Below are positions 10,984 through 21,611 of a stretch of DNA of 64,000 nt, piece by piece. The position numbers and the translations under genes are program-made. Under the pieces are notes generated by a model that saw only the letters and a list, made by a program, of their open reading frames with translations, ran no database searches and had not been told where the DNA came from. Numbering within the stretch: the stretch's first letter is position 1; the number at the start of each line of letters is the position of its first letter. Source of the DNA: Stictocephala bisonia (lineage: Eukaryota > Arthropoda > Insecta > Hemiptera > Membracidae); contig JAQJVL010000124.1 in the NCBI GenBank assembly GCA_035578905.1, positions 1,737,616 through 1,801,615 of the forward strand, read 5' to 3'.

Positions 10984-11440
10984 GTCGGCACTGGTGGCGT
11001 AGTGCTGTAACCCAGCTACTTAGTAAAAAAGTGTTTGGGAGATTGTAGGCGGTAGTCTCCATATTCGGTTCCCTTAATACCGACACGGCGTCCACTCATA
11101 CTCAATGGTTGTCATCATCGTAGACACTACTACAGAAGTCTGGAGTATCCATGTTGAATGGTATTCAAGGTTCAGGTGTTGTGTAGGGAAGAGAGCTGAG
11201 TGTCAGACTTGTCAGTTAGCTGATATTCAGACCAACACTACGTGGTTCGGATTCCACGTAAAGCTGTAGGTCCCATAGTTGCCCTAGCTATTGGGCTATT
11301 AATAAATAGTCCTTTCTGAGCTAAGTCGGACTTAGATAGTAACAATAGCTACATTTGTTCATGTACACTCATCACACTCATTCACTCCTCATATTCGCCC
11401 ATATCTCTACGATCGGCGTCTTGGAGATGAATAATGAATA
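10984..11440 (+). mobile_element. SINE, long-head type, full length
   Basis: The best complete copy. The head begins gtcggcactggtggcgtagt and holds a box-A-like TGGCGTAGTG at 10995-11004. A perfect T-arm-like hairpin, cgtggttcggattccacg, lies at 11241-11258 with a 7-base TTCGGAT loop. The 3' body has tcagttagtaac-like and cactcatcacactcattcac blocks and ends gatgaataatgaata. RNA polymerase III would transcribe such an element and a LINE would mobilise it. The gap between box A and the T-arm block is about 240 bp, far longer than in a tRNA, so the head is not a simple tRNA copy. Confidence 0.78.
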
Positions 11441-11869
11441 GTGGCTCAGTAGCTGAGGCAAGTTCGAGGTACGAATCCATAACTGAGCTAATTGGTGATT
11501 ATCCATTCAATGAGAAAAGTTTACGCACGGGCAATCAGGCTCATGTAAACTGGTAAGTGAAGTTTTTTTTAAACAAAAGAGTCTTAGTATTTTCAAACAT
11601 CCTAATTAAATAAATATATGTTGTGGTTTTTTTTTGAATATCGAGTGAACATAAACACAAATATCAAAGTGTTATACATATATTTATGCACGTTGTCATA
11701 TCAAAAAATATAAATTAAAAAAACTTGAAATGTGTATTATATATTACATTTATATTAATAATTCAATATATTAAACAGCACTACCGATAGGCGGCTACAT
11801 ATTAAAACGATATTAATAAGTTAGCTGAGGGAATTTACCATATTAAGAAAAAATAAAAAAAAACAAACA

Positions 11870-11871
<2 letters not shown>

Positions 11872-11916
<45 letters not shown>

Positions 11917-11922
11917 ATATAT
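11872..11922. repeat. (TA)n microsatellite
   Basis: About 22 uninterrupted TA units, one C interruption and a few more TA units. Confidence 0.98.
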
Positions 11923-12119
11923 TTCATTGTCATAGCACCAATGGTTGTCAATGAGTTTTTTTTATGTAATTAAAGTGTCTCTACGTATAAGTTTCGTAAA
12001 CAAAATTTTCTCAATGGATAATAACACTTGCAAAAACTGTGTGCAACTAAGACATATTGCAACTGTGGGTCAAATACCTGTAGCTGCCCGCCGAACCCAA
12101 CACTTTTTCTATGCCAGCC

Positions 12120-12490
12120 TAACCTAACTTATCCTAAACTACCTATATATTTACAAGAATATGTTGTTATTAGCTTCACATGCAATGAAAGGACTTGCCT
12201 GTAAACTACGTAACCTCACCTAACCTAACTTCACCTAACCTAACTTACACAATATCTTTGTGAGTTTATGTGGAGAAAGTGCCTAGAACATACTGTAGGA
12301 TGAGTTTTTGATACATCCTGAAACATCTTTCATATCTCCTTTATGGATATTTGGTAGTAGAAAAAAGTTTGGGTTTGGCGGGAAGCTAAAGGAATTGGCC
12401 CAACTGTGTTTAGAAATTTGTCAAAATCTTCTGGAAAATTATATTTTAATTTTAAAACCTTTTACTATATTGGTATTTATTGTAATAGAT
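12120..12490 (+). mobile_element. Dispersed element with AACCTAACCT block, copy 1
   Basis: This is the inverted partner of 17470-17885. Shared landmarks in order are the CCTAACCTAAC block, ggacttgcctgtaa, a gtggagaaagtgcctag-like segment, aacatctttcatat, ctttatggatatttggt and tctggaaaatta. A frame beginning at 12308 contains FGFGGKLKELAQ, which aligns with FGEQLKEF in the other copy, hinting at an old coding segment. The protein family is not recognised. Confidence 0.7.
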
Positions 12491-12665
12491 TCAAGGATTT
12501 TTCCATTAATTGACTATCATAACCATAAATTAGGTAAACCTAACATAACATAACGAAAGTAGTGGTAGTGAACTAACGGAAAAGTTCCGATTCATAATTA
12601 AAAACTTCCTTGTTTGAAATTAAAATATTTAATATGAGGTCCTCTAACAGATATAACCAGTTTTT

Positions 12666-12875
12666 GAAGAAGTCTATTGGAGGTTTTCGGGCCACTGACG
12701 TTGATATGTGGAGGAAGAAACAATAACACTGAGACACCATCTCGCCATTGTTCCAGTCAACAAAAGAGAACGGGTTCCTTATCTCACACTGCTGCTACAC
12801 CGTTATACTTAATGTACTTGTGGTGTAGAAACTGTTTGGCCTCTACTTTAATGAGAACTTTATTCTCTGTTCATC
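12666..12875 (+). mobile_element. ~210-bp dispersed element, copy 1
   Basis: Nearly identical, inverted, to 62525-62715, while the flanking sequences on both sides differ completely, so the matching unit is discrete. Landmarks are gaagaagtctattggaggtt at the left edge and tttggcctctactttaatg near the right. The segment around ccattgttccagtcaacaaa resembles the module at 34100-34275. Confidence 0.75.
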
Positions 12876-12899
12876 TTAACTGACAAATATTGATTCCTG

Positions 12900-14090
12900 T
12901 CAACTAACTTCCTTACGTGAGGGAAAATATTTTGAAGTTTGATTTTGTTCGTAAAATCAATTAACTAGCTTAACATGTAAGAGGTTTGAGGAGTGAAAAA
13001 GTCATAATTAAAACCTAATATTTATAATCTAGCATGGTATAATTTAGACTAATAAACATTATCAAAAATATATACATAGAGAAAATACATTCATAACGAT
13101 AGTAAACTTATTAAGATCAATATTAAATTTTAACAATAAAAATAAAAGACACCATATATATTTTAAGCAATATCAAAACAAGAATAATAAGCGTAAGAAA
13201 TTTGAATAGGATTTAAACCATGTAATTGACTATTTTTCACAATATAACGTTTTAAAGAGAAACTACTATTTAGAATTCATAAATAAGATCTAATACCTTT
13301 TTATAAATCTTAGCAAATCTATTAAGTACAAAATGTATACAACTTTATTAACTTGGATGAATAAATTAAACTCGTAAACCGCACTATTGAATTTAACAGA
13401 AATATTAATTCCGGGATAATTTTATTTGATCAAATATTTAAACCTTTAAATTTGAAAAGGAATTCTTTAACTTTAATCTTAAACAATTTACTCAAACAAA
13501 ATATTTAACTTTCAATCAAAATATGAACAGTTACTAAGTCTTTTTAAAGTAAATTGCCTTACATTTTAGGAAGTACTGTCGCAGGTATGGCTGCCAGGGG
13601 CAGACTGAATTGTCTTCCCCAAAACCAGCCTAGAGAAGGCCTAGATATTTGGTTACGTGTCAAATATCTACCTTCATGAAATCCATGAATTCTGCTGACT
13701 ATCAGCTCAAGTCATGTACTAATTTCACTCGATATTGGGCATTTACAATCTTTGAAATAAAATAATATAAAAAGTTATAAATGAGTAAATAAATGTATGT
13801 GACATTATTTATAAAATAGAGGAAACATATAAAAATACTAAATGTTGCAATTAAAAATCTGTATATACGGTTTAAAGGAAAACACAATTTTTAATATTCT
13901 GCCGTCATTTTCTAGTGAAAAAATCGGTTTTTCTGATTACAATTTTTAATAACTATAAAACTACTGTCTCATTTGTATTGCAACTTACGCGAAAATATGC
14001 GTTAATGAGTACTTTGTAATGTAGATTGATTGAATTACGAAATTTGCTCACAATTGAAAAGTGAAGATGACAGCTCACAATTTTGCCTAT
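12900..14090. other. AT-rich sequence, no feature seen
   Basis: No supported gene. A locally GC-richer patch around 13570-13640 (ggtatggctgccaggggcag) has no recognised match in the window. Confidence 0.45.
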
Positions 14091-14094
14091 GTGT

Positions 14095-14310
14095 ACTACT
14101 CAATGCTATGTGCAATGTGCTTAGAACTCTCAAAGCCTCCACATCTACAACCGTCAACAATGGACCTTAAGAACCCAGTCACGGCTTTCAGAAATTGAGG
14201 AAGCTTGTAAACTTATAATTTGCCGGCATTCTACGAAGTGAGAATAGGAGAGGCATTTTTCAATAAAGGCTTCGAGCCCTGTCATTCAGCATTATCCTGC
14301 TCCTTCTCAT
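14095..14310 (+). mobile_element. Dispersed element with conserved frame end, copy 1
   Basis: The inverted partner is at 60665-60870. Both copies keep a frame reading CLELSKPPHLQPSTMDLKNP and ending VTAFRN plus stop. After that comes gaggaagcttgtaaacttat and a noncoding segment with gagaataggagaggcatttt. The stop and the frame are conserved in both copies, which suggests the 3' end of a mobile-element gene. The family is not recognised. Confidence 0.6.
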
Positions 14311-14694
14311 TGGAATAGAAAACTTATAAACCTCTTGCTGATAAAAATCCAACAATACATTGATAGTTAAAGTTAAAATGGAGTTTTAGTATATTTTAGC
14401 CTGTTTTACGGCCACTATGAATACATTAAACCAATGTTAAATTTTCACCTAATCAATATTTGATCTTTTTTAAAATGTAAATTTCAAATCGATTTTCGTG
14501 TCAACAGTTTTTCTCAAACCGGTGTACATTATCAAGTAATAACATTATTTTATTTATTATTAGTTTTAACATTATCTTAACTATAATATATTTTATATAA
14601 AATGTTATAAAAAAGTAAAATTTTCTAGTTTCAAGTGAAAAAAAAGCAGAATCATCATTACATATCTGTTTAATAAAAACACCAATATCAAAAT

Positions 14695-14960
14695 CAGTCT
14701 TTTTCTTCCATAAGTTAATATCATCCCTTCAGAAGGAGAACAAGGGTGATGTATTGAACAAACTGTTCTTTTACTCAAAGGACACGTTTATTACCTCTTT
14801 GCCGAAGGTGTGCAATTTCCTACTCCAATATTTCCTTGCGAAACAGAGGTTTTTAGTTTTTACTTTGATATAAAAGAACATAAAATTCGATGGAGGTAGT
14901 TGGCCGAGTTAACTTCGCCTACACGGAACCTTTTAACGACCGAGCGTCATTAAATAAGAC
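14695..14960 (-). mobile_element. Dispersed element, three-copy family, copy 1
   Basis: This is inverted relative to copies at 22895-23150 and 57280-57560. Shared blocks on the minus strand are cgaa/gtaggcgaa, ttttatatcaaagtaaa, aacctctgtttc, ttgcacaccttcggcaaaga and caatacatcacccttgttct. The family has no visible coding frame. Confidence 0.72.
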
Positions 14961-15439
14961 CTACGCTTATTCAGCTTGTAGTGTGATAAAGTGCCGTGCT
15001 GTTGTAACTTTAAAATGTTTCTAAAAGTGGGTGGGACTGATATAATATTTGATTTAATCAGTGCCAAATGAATTAATAATTTAGTGACCATTGACAACGT
15101 TTATTTTGAACTTATTTTAGTAATTAAAACAATGACTGTAGTTATTAAAATTGAGTTACATATTTTTAAAAAGCTATTATTTTATGATTGAATAAATGTC
15201 TTAAGACTATTTACTAGAAAACAAACAGACATAGCAATGTAATTTTCAATCTTGGGACATTACATCCTTCACCATTGCAAAGACCAAGAATTATATGACT
15301 CCAGATTGATTTAATTTAGAGTTTGATCTCTGTTAGTATTCTTTACATAAATTATGAGTTATTCACTCATATTAAAGACGCTGATATAAATTTGTGCTTG
15401 TTTTGATTAAATCAATTTAGGATAAATGTGAATAACCTG

Positions 15440-15545
15440 TGTAGTCTTAATTATGCTCAGAAAGGCCATTTAATTATAGCTTGATAAAGGGCAACCAAGA
15501 GGTCTACAGCTACGTGGAATCCTAACCAAGTAGTGTGCTACTAAT
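15440..15545 (-). mobile_element. SINE fragment, middle
   Basis: A short inverted piece covering the gctcagaaagg block to the acgtggaatcctaaccaagt block, which is a decayed box-B region. Truncated on both sides. Confidence 0.6.
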
Positions 15546-15814
15546 AAATTTGTACGAATGCTATAATAATAAATTTTAAAATGTTCTTTAAATATGAAAA
15601 TAATACAAACAAAGTTTTTGCTAGTAAAAAGCTTTCTAGAAAATATTACAAATGCTATTTTAGGAATGATTTTTACATTATTTGAAAATTTGTATTTTTA
15701 GAAGTGTGCTATGTTTTAAAATTTAAAAACTGATCTAAACCAAAAATATAAATTCTTTTCTTCCTTTTTTTTAATAATTTAAAAATATTTCTCGACGTAT
15801 GAATTTGCTTTTGG

Positions 15815-16000
15815 ACTTGTTTTAACCAGCCCAGAGTTTATTTTGAACTGAATTATACGTGTCACCAGCATCCATAGAATGCTGTGGCAAGTGAATAACC
15901 CTGCTTTGGGTAGGCCAAATGCATAAGAGCCTACAAGTGGAGGTTCCACAGTTATCTTAAAAATAAAATCTGACAAATTCCCACCCATACTAAACAATGT
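15815..16000 (-). mobile_element. Dispersed element, module 1 of a pair
   Basis: Inverted match to 41690-41870, sharing cctccacttgt, ggctcttatgcatttggcct and acccaaagca on the minus strand. Together with 16480-16745 it mirrors the layout at 41060-41870, so both modules probably belong to one ~0.9-kb element. A 72-codon minus-strand frame across it has no recognised domain. Confidence 0.62.
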
Positions 16001-16362
16001 AGTACACGCTAGAAAATAAAATGTACGTAGCTCCGAATAATTAAAATCATCTACGTTTTACATATCCCCTAAGCCACGTCATTCCAATTTCATTAGTATT
16101 TTGTTACTTTTGGATTAGAATAATGGGCATCTAGTGCTTAGATTTTAGCTTACTTTTAGCTTCCAGTGACTTTTTGAACCGGGGAGTCGTTTGAAAATAC
16201 AGGATAAAATATTGAAATAATCACCACTTGATTGCATCAAATACTTTCACCTTTCTTATTGAAACCCCTTAACCTGAAAGGTTTTATTTTTATTTATTAT
16301 AGGTACTTACCACTACTTTATTCATATTATTGACAATGGAGACTACTATATAATTTTTGAAC

Positions 16363-16481
16363 TAAGTCGAGCTCAGATAGTAACAATGACTACACTCGTT
16401 CATCTACACTCATCACACTCATTCACCCCTCATATTTGCCCATATCTCTACAATCGGCGTCTTAGAGATGAATAATGAATA
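16363..16481 (+). mobile_element. SINE 3' end fragment
   Basis: Only the shared 3' body is present: gctcagatagtaacaatgac, cactcatcacactcattcac, catatctctacaatcggcgt, then gagatgaataatgaat. It has inserted into, or next to, the element marked by 15815-16000 and 16480-16745. Confidence 0.72.
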
Positions 16482-16745
16482 TAAACCAAAGTCATGGTTT
16501 TCCTGTAGGCAATCACCTGTGCTGTTATCTAACGGTTCAAATAAGCGCTTGGGTGACTGTTTTGTGTGCTGTTCGCTCAGTTATTAGTTACTTTAGAGTT
16601 TACTAATGAGAGACAGATATAAGGATGAAGAGAGATAGAGAGAGGGAGATTGCTGGCGCTATCTATGAAGTAAGTACAATAACTAGATAGATTCATAGAA
16701 CAGGAAAACTGGCTTCACGGACCCATATGAGTGGACAGTCTTCTT
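16482..16745 (+). mobile_element. Dispersed element, module 2 of a pair
   Basis: Inverted match to 41060-41365. Shared blocks include accaaagtca/ttactttggt, the caggcaatcacctgtgctgt region, the ggcgctatctatgaagtaag region and acagg-aaaactggcttcacg. The copies differ by substitutions and small indels, so both are old. Confidence 0.62.
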
Positions 16746-16924
16746 GTTTCTATAGTCAGTGATTATGTATATGAATTTTACATTTTTCCAGATCTTGACA
16801 GGTTAGCTATAACTAAAAACTATTGTATGTCGTGAAACAAACAGTCTTAGGTTGTCGGTCCTATCATAATCAAGGCTGACAAAGCCAATGTTATTGCCTG
16901 ACAAACTTTGGTAATTGGTACCAA

Positions 16925-17080
16925 TGTACGTGTATGGATGAGCGGGTGGGTTTTGACCACTGTACATGTATGGGTGAGCGGGTGGGTCTTCACCACTGTA
17001 CATGTATGGCCGAGCGGGTGGGTCTTCACCACTGTACGTGTATGGGTGGGTGGTTGGGTCTTCACCAATGTACGTGTATC
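16925..17080. repeat. 36-bp minisatellite, ~4 copies
   Basis: The landmark tgtac(a/g)tgtat recurs at exactly 36-bp spacing (16925, 16961, 16997, 17033, 17069) within gagcgggtgggtcttcacca. Because 36 is a multiple of three and the unit lacks stops in several frames, overlapping frames of 66-101 codons are open on both strands (16803-17159). They encode a simple 12-residue repeat and are most likely by-products of the array. Confidence 0.9.
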
Positions 17081-17249
17081 TACAGTTTTATTTTCTACAG
17101 TATTGGAGGTATCACCAGCAAATCTCTTTGCAATGGTTGGTGACATGGTCATTGGATGAGTAATTTAATTGATTCTATACACACAAAATATTTCTCACCC
17201 AACGTTAAATGTTGTGTCACAAATTATCAAATGCTTTTTTGAGGTCCAT

Positions 17250-17345
17250 GGGGGAGCGCTAGTGCAGTCCCATGTAAATGTTGCAGCCATGGCCCCCACA
17301 AGGGTGGGGCTGGGTGAACCTCTGCCTCAGGGCCCGGGCCTGGGC
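17250..17345. other. GC-rich patch in AT-rich surroundings
   Basis: This ~95-bp patch (including gggcccgggcctgggcgggg) is sharply GC-richer than its neighbours. The phrase gtgcagtcccatgtaaatg recurs as gtagtcccatgtaaatg near 30571. It may be the edge of a transposon or a retroposed fragment. No gene is evident. Confidence 0.4.
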
Positions 17346-17469
17346 GGGGGGCAGTATACAATACTCTACAATAAATGTGACAGATACATAAAACCACGTA
17401 CTTGAAACAGCAATAACTATTTTCGACAGTTGATCGAGCCCATACTGCTCATTTCTACGTGAATTAGCT

Positions 17470-17885
17470 ATTTGATAAATTTTTGTGAAATTGTTTTCTC
17501 TGTTGATACAAGCGTGGCTATATCGTTTACATGTAATTTTCCAGAGGATTTTAACGAATTTTTAAATCATTTGACAGTTGAGACAAATTCCTTAAGCTGC
17601 TCGCCAAACCCACCAAATATCCATAAAGGAAATATGAAAGATGTTGCAGGACGTATTGAACACTCACTATACAATATGTCCTAGGCGCTTTCTCCACATG
17701 AACTCAAAAATATATTGTGTAGTAGGTTAGGTTAGGTGAAGTTAGGTTAGGTGAGGTTAGATTAGGTTAGATGAGGTTAGGTTAGGTCAGTTGAGGTTAG
17801 GTTAGGTTACAGGCAAGTCCTTTCATTATGTGAAGCTAATAATAACATATCCTTGTAAATATATAAGTAGTCTAAGTTAAGCATA
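17470..17885 (-). mobile_element. Dispersed element with TTAGGT array, copy 2
   Basis: The inverted partner of 12120-12490. Between 17722 and 17815 it carries a longer array of TTAGGT-like units with ttaggtga and ttagatta variants, where the first copy has only a few units. The minus strand holds a short frame WIFGGFGEQLKEFVSTVK that ends in a stop and aligns with the frame at 12308. The family is not recognised. Confidence 0.7.
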
Positions 17886-17889
17886 AGTT

Positions 17890-18437
17890 ACATAGTTATA
17901 ATTTATGAATTGTTTATATTAATGAAATGTTGTGTAATAGGTTAAGGAAGTAGTAAATTAGATACAGTTGTCGTACGTTTTTGGACCTTACAATTTTTAA
18001 ATGTTCCTATACAAGTATTTGTTTTAATCACCCGCAATTATAATATTTAAATTCGAGTTGACCTCATTTATCCTCGCCACTTATAAAACTATATCCAACC
18101 CTCTTGTAGGAGAGTCTTTTCTTTGTTATATGTTATGAACATACGAATAATCTTTATCAAGGGTAGAGTTTCTTGAAATAGATAACATATTTTTAAAATC
18201 ATTTCGTGTAACAGAAACAGCACTCAATGAAATAATTTATATTGTACCTATTCTGTGACCGTTGTTTTCTACGGGGTTCCATTTCTTGGGTATTTAGCGT
18301 AACAAAAGAGTTGCACTTGTATGAGCAGGACAAAACCAGTTCTTACACAACCCATTATCATACGAATCTCACGCACAATACAGTATCACTTATAAATGTA
18401 TAACTAAACTACATCTTTTTTCAATTTTAAATTCTAG
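17890..18437. other. AT-rich sequence, no feature seen
   Basis: No gene or repeat partner recognised in this stretch. Confidence 0.45.
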
Positions 18438-18690
18438 AGTGAAATGAAATGAAAAATGTTTTTTATTTCCAGCGTAAAATAAAAATTGAAACGAATCACA
18501 GTACAATACAATAGCATATTAAATGCATTATTGACTTAATTGTTTGAGGAACAAAATCAATAAAAAATATAAAATAAAACTAATAATTAAGGTTTACAAC
18601 AAAGTAGTTATATATAAATTAGTGCTATAGTTAAGGAAATAGCTTACATGGGCATGATGCCTGTGCTTAGGCCTGATTTGTCAAACAGAA
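18438..18690 (-). mobile_element. LINE 3' end
   Basis: On the minus strand the sequence runs from a segment with aggcctaagcacaggcatca and cccatgtaagc, through an A-rich region, to a tail ending atttcatttcatttcact. A short structured block followed by a simple-repeat tail is typical of a LINE 3' untranslated end. No coding part is joined to it, so it is a strongly 5'-truncated insertion. Confidence 0.5.
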
Positions 18691-18699
18691 TGATATGAA

Positions 18700-19315
18700 T
18701 TTAAAAATAAGCCGGAAAACAATCATAGAAAAATGTGTTTACGAAAAAATTAAATTATCGAATGATTTTTAAATTTAGTTGGTGATAGTAAAAAAATAAA
18801 TAATTTAAGAGTGTTACAAAAAACATCGATCTCCCATATCATATGATTCATCGATAACATTACAACAAAACAATAACTAAAGATGTAACCCCAAAATATA
18901 TCAAAAAGCAAATCTGGGTGTTATATGGAATATTAATAAAGTAAATAATAAAAATTAAATTTAAGTACGTAATTTGAAATAATTAGAATTTCCCCAACTA
19001 ATTAGTAATCCTGTTTGCGCAAAAATATCGTGAGCATTTAGGTTAGCAATACAGTTTAAAACTTTGTTTTAAACGGAAAATAATAATTCACTCTTATAGG
19101 ATATTTTAATACAATATGTAGATATGAATTATTAAAGTTTTTTTTACTAATATTACTTACATAATATCGACAACTATGAAAGCTAATACAAATGTTACTT
19201 TTTTTCTAAAAAATATTTCAAACTAACTTTGCATACTAACAATCAACGAGTAAATGGTTACATATTATTTTAAACAATCACACATTTAAGCAATATTGAT
19301 AAAAATACGTAAAAA
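18700..19315. other. AT-rich sequence, no feature seen
   Basis: Extremely AT-rich. No supported feature. Confidence 0.5.
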
Positions 19316-19319
19316 TTTT

Positions 19320-19650
19320 GTGTTTACATTTCACTGCACACGTCTCTGATAGGAAGATAATATTGCAAAACAACGAATTATGCAAACAAAGCCTCACAAA
19401 TATTTAATGTTTAGGTATTTAAATTGGTGAAGGTTATTTCGTGTTTGTAACTGTTCGACTAATTCTTTTCTAGTGTAACTATTTCTTTCACATCCACAAA
19501 TCGGTTTGCTGAGCCATGAGAGTTATTGTTAAGCAATAATGTGATATATGGAACCTATTTTGCTTCTGTAGACTGGAGCAATAGAGTGGCGATGTCTAGA
19601 TTCCATTTCTTTCGTTCTTCTAATTTTTTTTAGGTACTATAATGTGACAA
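19320..19650 (+). mobile_element. Two-module dispersed element, compact copy
   Basis: Module 1 (19320-19400: tgtttacatttcactgcaca, atgcaaacaaagcctcac) and module 2 (19500-19650: gagagttattg, gatatatggaacc, gtagactggagcaatag) recur in the same order at 53950-54110 and 55650-55810. They recur inverted at 34100-34275 and 35345-35520. Here they are about 100 bp apart; in the other copies insertions separate them. Confidence 0.65.
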
Positions 19651-20052
19651 AATGGACCTTTTTGCCACATTATTCACATCACTCATCACAAAAACAACAA
19701 AATTATGAGATAGGAAAACATTTACGAATAAAAGAAAAAAAAAAATTAAGTTATTTTCTGAATATTTACCTTTCATGTCTTCACAATTTCGACTACATTC
19801 ATCAATGGTCAATTCAATCGTTTATATACTATTTTATCGGACTAATATGTTGTAGTCTTTTATGTGATTGCACCTAAAGAAAATATAACGAATTAATTAA
19901 ATTAACTAGTTTTCTTGTTTATTTTCACGTTATGAAAACAATCCTGTCTTACTATTTGAGGATTTGGTTTGTTTCTAATATAACTTGCTAGTTACAGTGG
20001 TTGACATAAATCAAAGATTCCAATCATCACTTCAATTGATTATTTAAACACT

Positions 20053-20437
20053 GGCAAACGACCCTGCCGAGTCTGAGGTCCTAGCAGGGATTGAAACCCT
20101 GAAACAACGAACCTACAGACTTTGAGGTCTTAGCAGGGTCTGAAACCCTAGACAACAACCCCACATAATCTGAAGTCTTAACAGGGTTTGAAGCCCAGGA
20201 CCAACGACTCCACATTGTCTAAGGTCTTATCAGGGTCTGAAGCCCTATGCCAAAGACCCCACATAGTCTGAGGTCTTAACAGAGTTTCAAACCTTAGTTC
20301 AACGACCCCTCAGGGTCTGGGTCTAAACAAAATTTCAAACCTTGGATCAACGACCCAACAGGGTCTGAGGTATTAACTGGGTTTCAAGCCCTGGATCAAA
20401 GACCTCACAGAGTCTGAGGTTTAAACAGTGTTTGAGC
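20053..20437. repeat. 49-bp minisatellite, ~8 diverged copies
   Basis: The phrase gtctgaggtcttaacagggt recurs at 48-50 bp intervals from 20072 to 20414, each unit also holding gaaaccct and a cgaccc block. Units differ at many positions, so the array is old. No open frame runs across it. Confidence 0.92.
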
Positions 20438-20744
20438 CAGTACAAAAGTGTTTACAAAAAAAATGTTCCATGTTATTAAATAATATCGTTCAACTCATAA
20501 CCCTATTCAATGGATCATTAAGTAATAAAAACAAAAAAATATAGCAAAAATAATTTTTCTAGAGTAGACGACACAGATAACTATAAAGACTTCAAAGAGT
20601 ATTATTGAGTTGGTACTAAGGTAATTTTCATATGACCATAGAACCAGTTTCATGGTACCTTAAATATAACATGACATATATTACAACTGAAAATATTACA
20701 TACAACACAAATTCGAAAAATATTTTATCGTTAGGGAAATAGGG

Positions 20745-20905
20745 TACTTAGGTCATCGAAACTACGTGGAAATGTATTATTACGCGTTTCAACAATCCTT
20801 TGTTTATGCGAAGAGAAATCTATTGGCTTGACGAAGAAACATAATTAATTTGCTCCAGGTGCTTGTGAACTTTCGTAAATAATATGTTTTTGCTTAATAT
20901 GGCTC
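20745..20905 (+). mobile_element. Dispersed element, inverted partner of 32680-32850
   Basis: Shared blocks read forward here are cgtttcaacaatcctttgtt, tatgcgaag, gacgaagaaacata and tttgctccaggtgc, then gctcttctt further on. Copies are moderately diverged. No coding frame. Confidence 0.62.
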
Positions 20906-20955
20906 TTCTTTAAATCTATTAAACAATTTTTGAATATATTTAACGTGCAAGTGCA

Positions 20956-21238
20956 CGTCACACAGCACAAATATATTACAATATAAGCACAAAATACAAA
21001 TATTTTAAAATACAAGTAAAAAATGCAGAAATATTATGGTGATCGAATTCGGTGAACCATGCTCACCTTACTCAGACAAAATAAGGATTATTTAAAGGCT
21101 TTTGTGAATCCCTCTGATCTGAGTAAGGTGAGCACGGTTCGCCGAATTCGATCACCATAATATTTCTGCATTTTTTACTTGTATTTTAAAATATTTGTAT
21201 TTTGTGCTTATATTGTAATATATTTGTGTTGTGTGACG
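20956..21238. mobile_element. Penelope-type 3' ends as a 121-bp-arm hairpin
   Basis: The left arm 20956-21076 and the right arm 21118-21238 are inverted copies of equal length with only a few mismatches, around a 41-bp centre. Each arm matches the 3' end of the Penelope-like element at 6893-7030, including the hammerhead-like block (gagtaaggtgagcacggttc on the right arm). The core is altered here: CTGAGTA instead of CTGAGGA, and GAAT instead of GAAA. The high similarity of the arms suggests recent formation or gene conversion. Confidence 0.85.
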
Positions 21239-21411
21239 TTCACTTGTACTTGTACTGCATCTGTACCATCATGTATTAAGCTAATTAAAAAACTTTATAA
21301 ATATATTTGAGAACATGTTCAACAGTTGTGTTTTTCACATTGCTTGACGTACAGTTGAGGGGCAGTAAATATGTATGACTGTTGTAAATAATGTATAGTT
21401 CTTAAGTGGAT

Positions 21412-21510
21412 ATGAAATGAAATGAAAAATGTCTTTCTTTAGTAAGGTTTAGGACTAAGCCTAATAAGTCTAAGTCCTTGTAAGAGGACTAAGTCCTCTC
21501 TAACACCTAA
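21412..21510 (-). repeat. Antisense retroelement 3' end
   Basis: The strings gaaatgaaaaatgtctttct and gaggactaagtcctctctaa match 10905-10978. An extra copy of the ggactaag motif is present here. A long-head SINE follows downstream, as at 10984. Confidence 0.5.
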
Positions 21511-21611
21511 CCTTTAAATGGTGATTCCATAGTTTAAACCCACAATCTTTCCACTCAATTGTAATATTACTTCCTTGATCTCTCTTAAGTAGAGTATAGT
21601 CCTAAGGACGT

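Noticed and set aside
16847..17152. A 101-codon repeat-protein gene on the minus strand.
   Set aside because: It is produced by the 36-bp minisatellite, with equally open frames on the other strand and no start context or domain.
17722..17815. A true telomere or telomere-adjacent repeat.
   Set aside because: The array is short, degenerate, uses TTAGGT rather than strict TTAGG, and lies inside a dispersed element with another copy at 12.1 kb.
20956..21238. A microRNA precursor.
   Set aside because: The 121-bp arms match the 3' end of a Penelope-like element, so the hairpin is explained by two inverted element ends. Small-RNA data could still show siRNA production.
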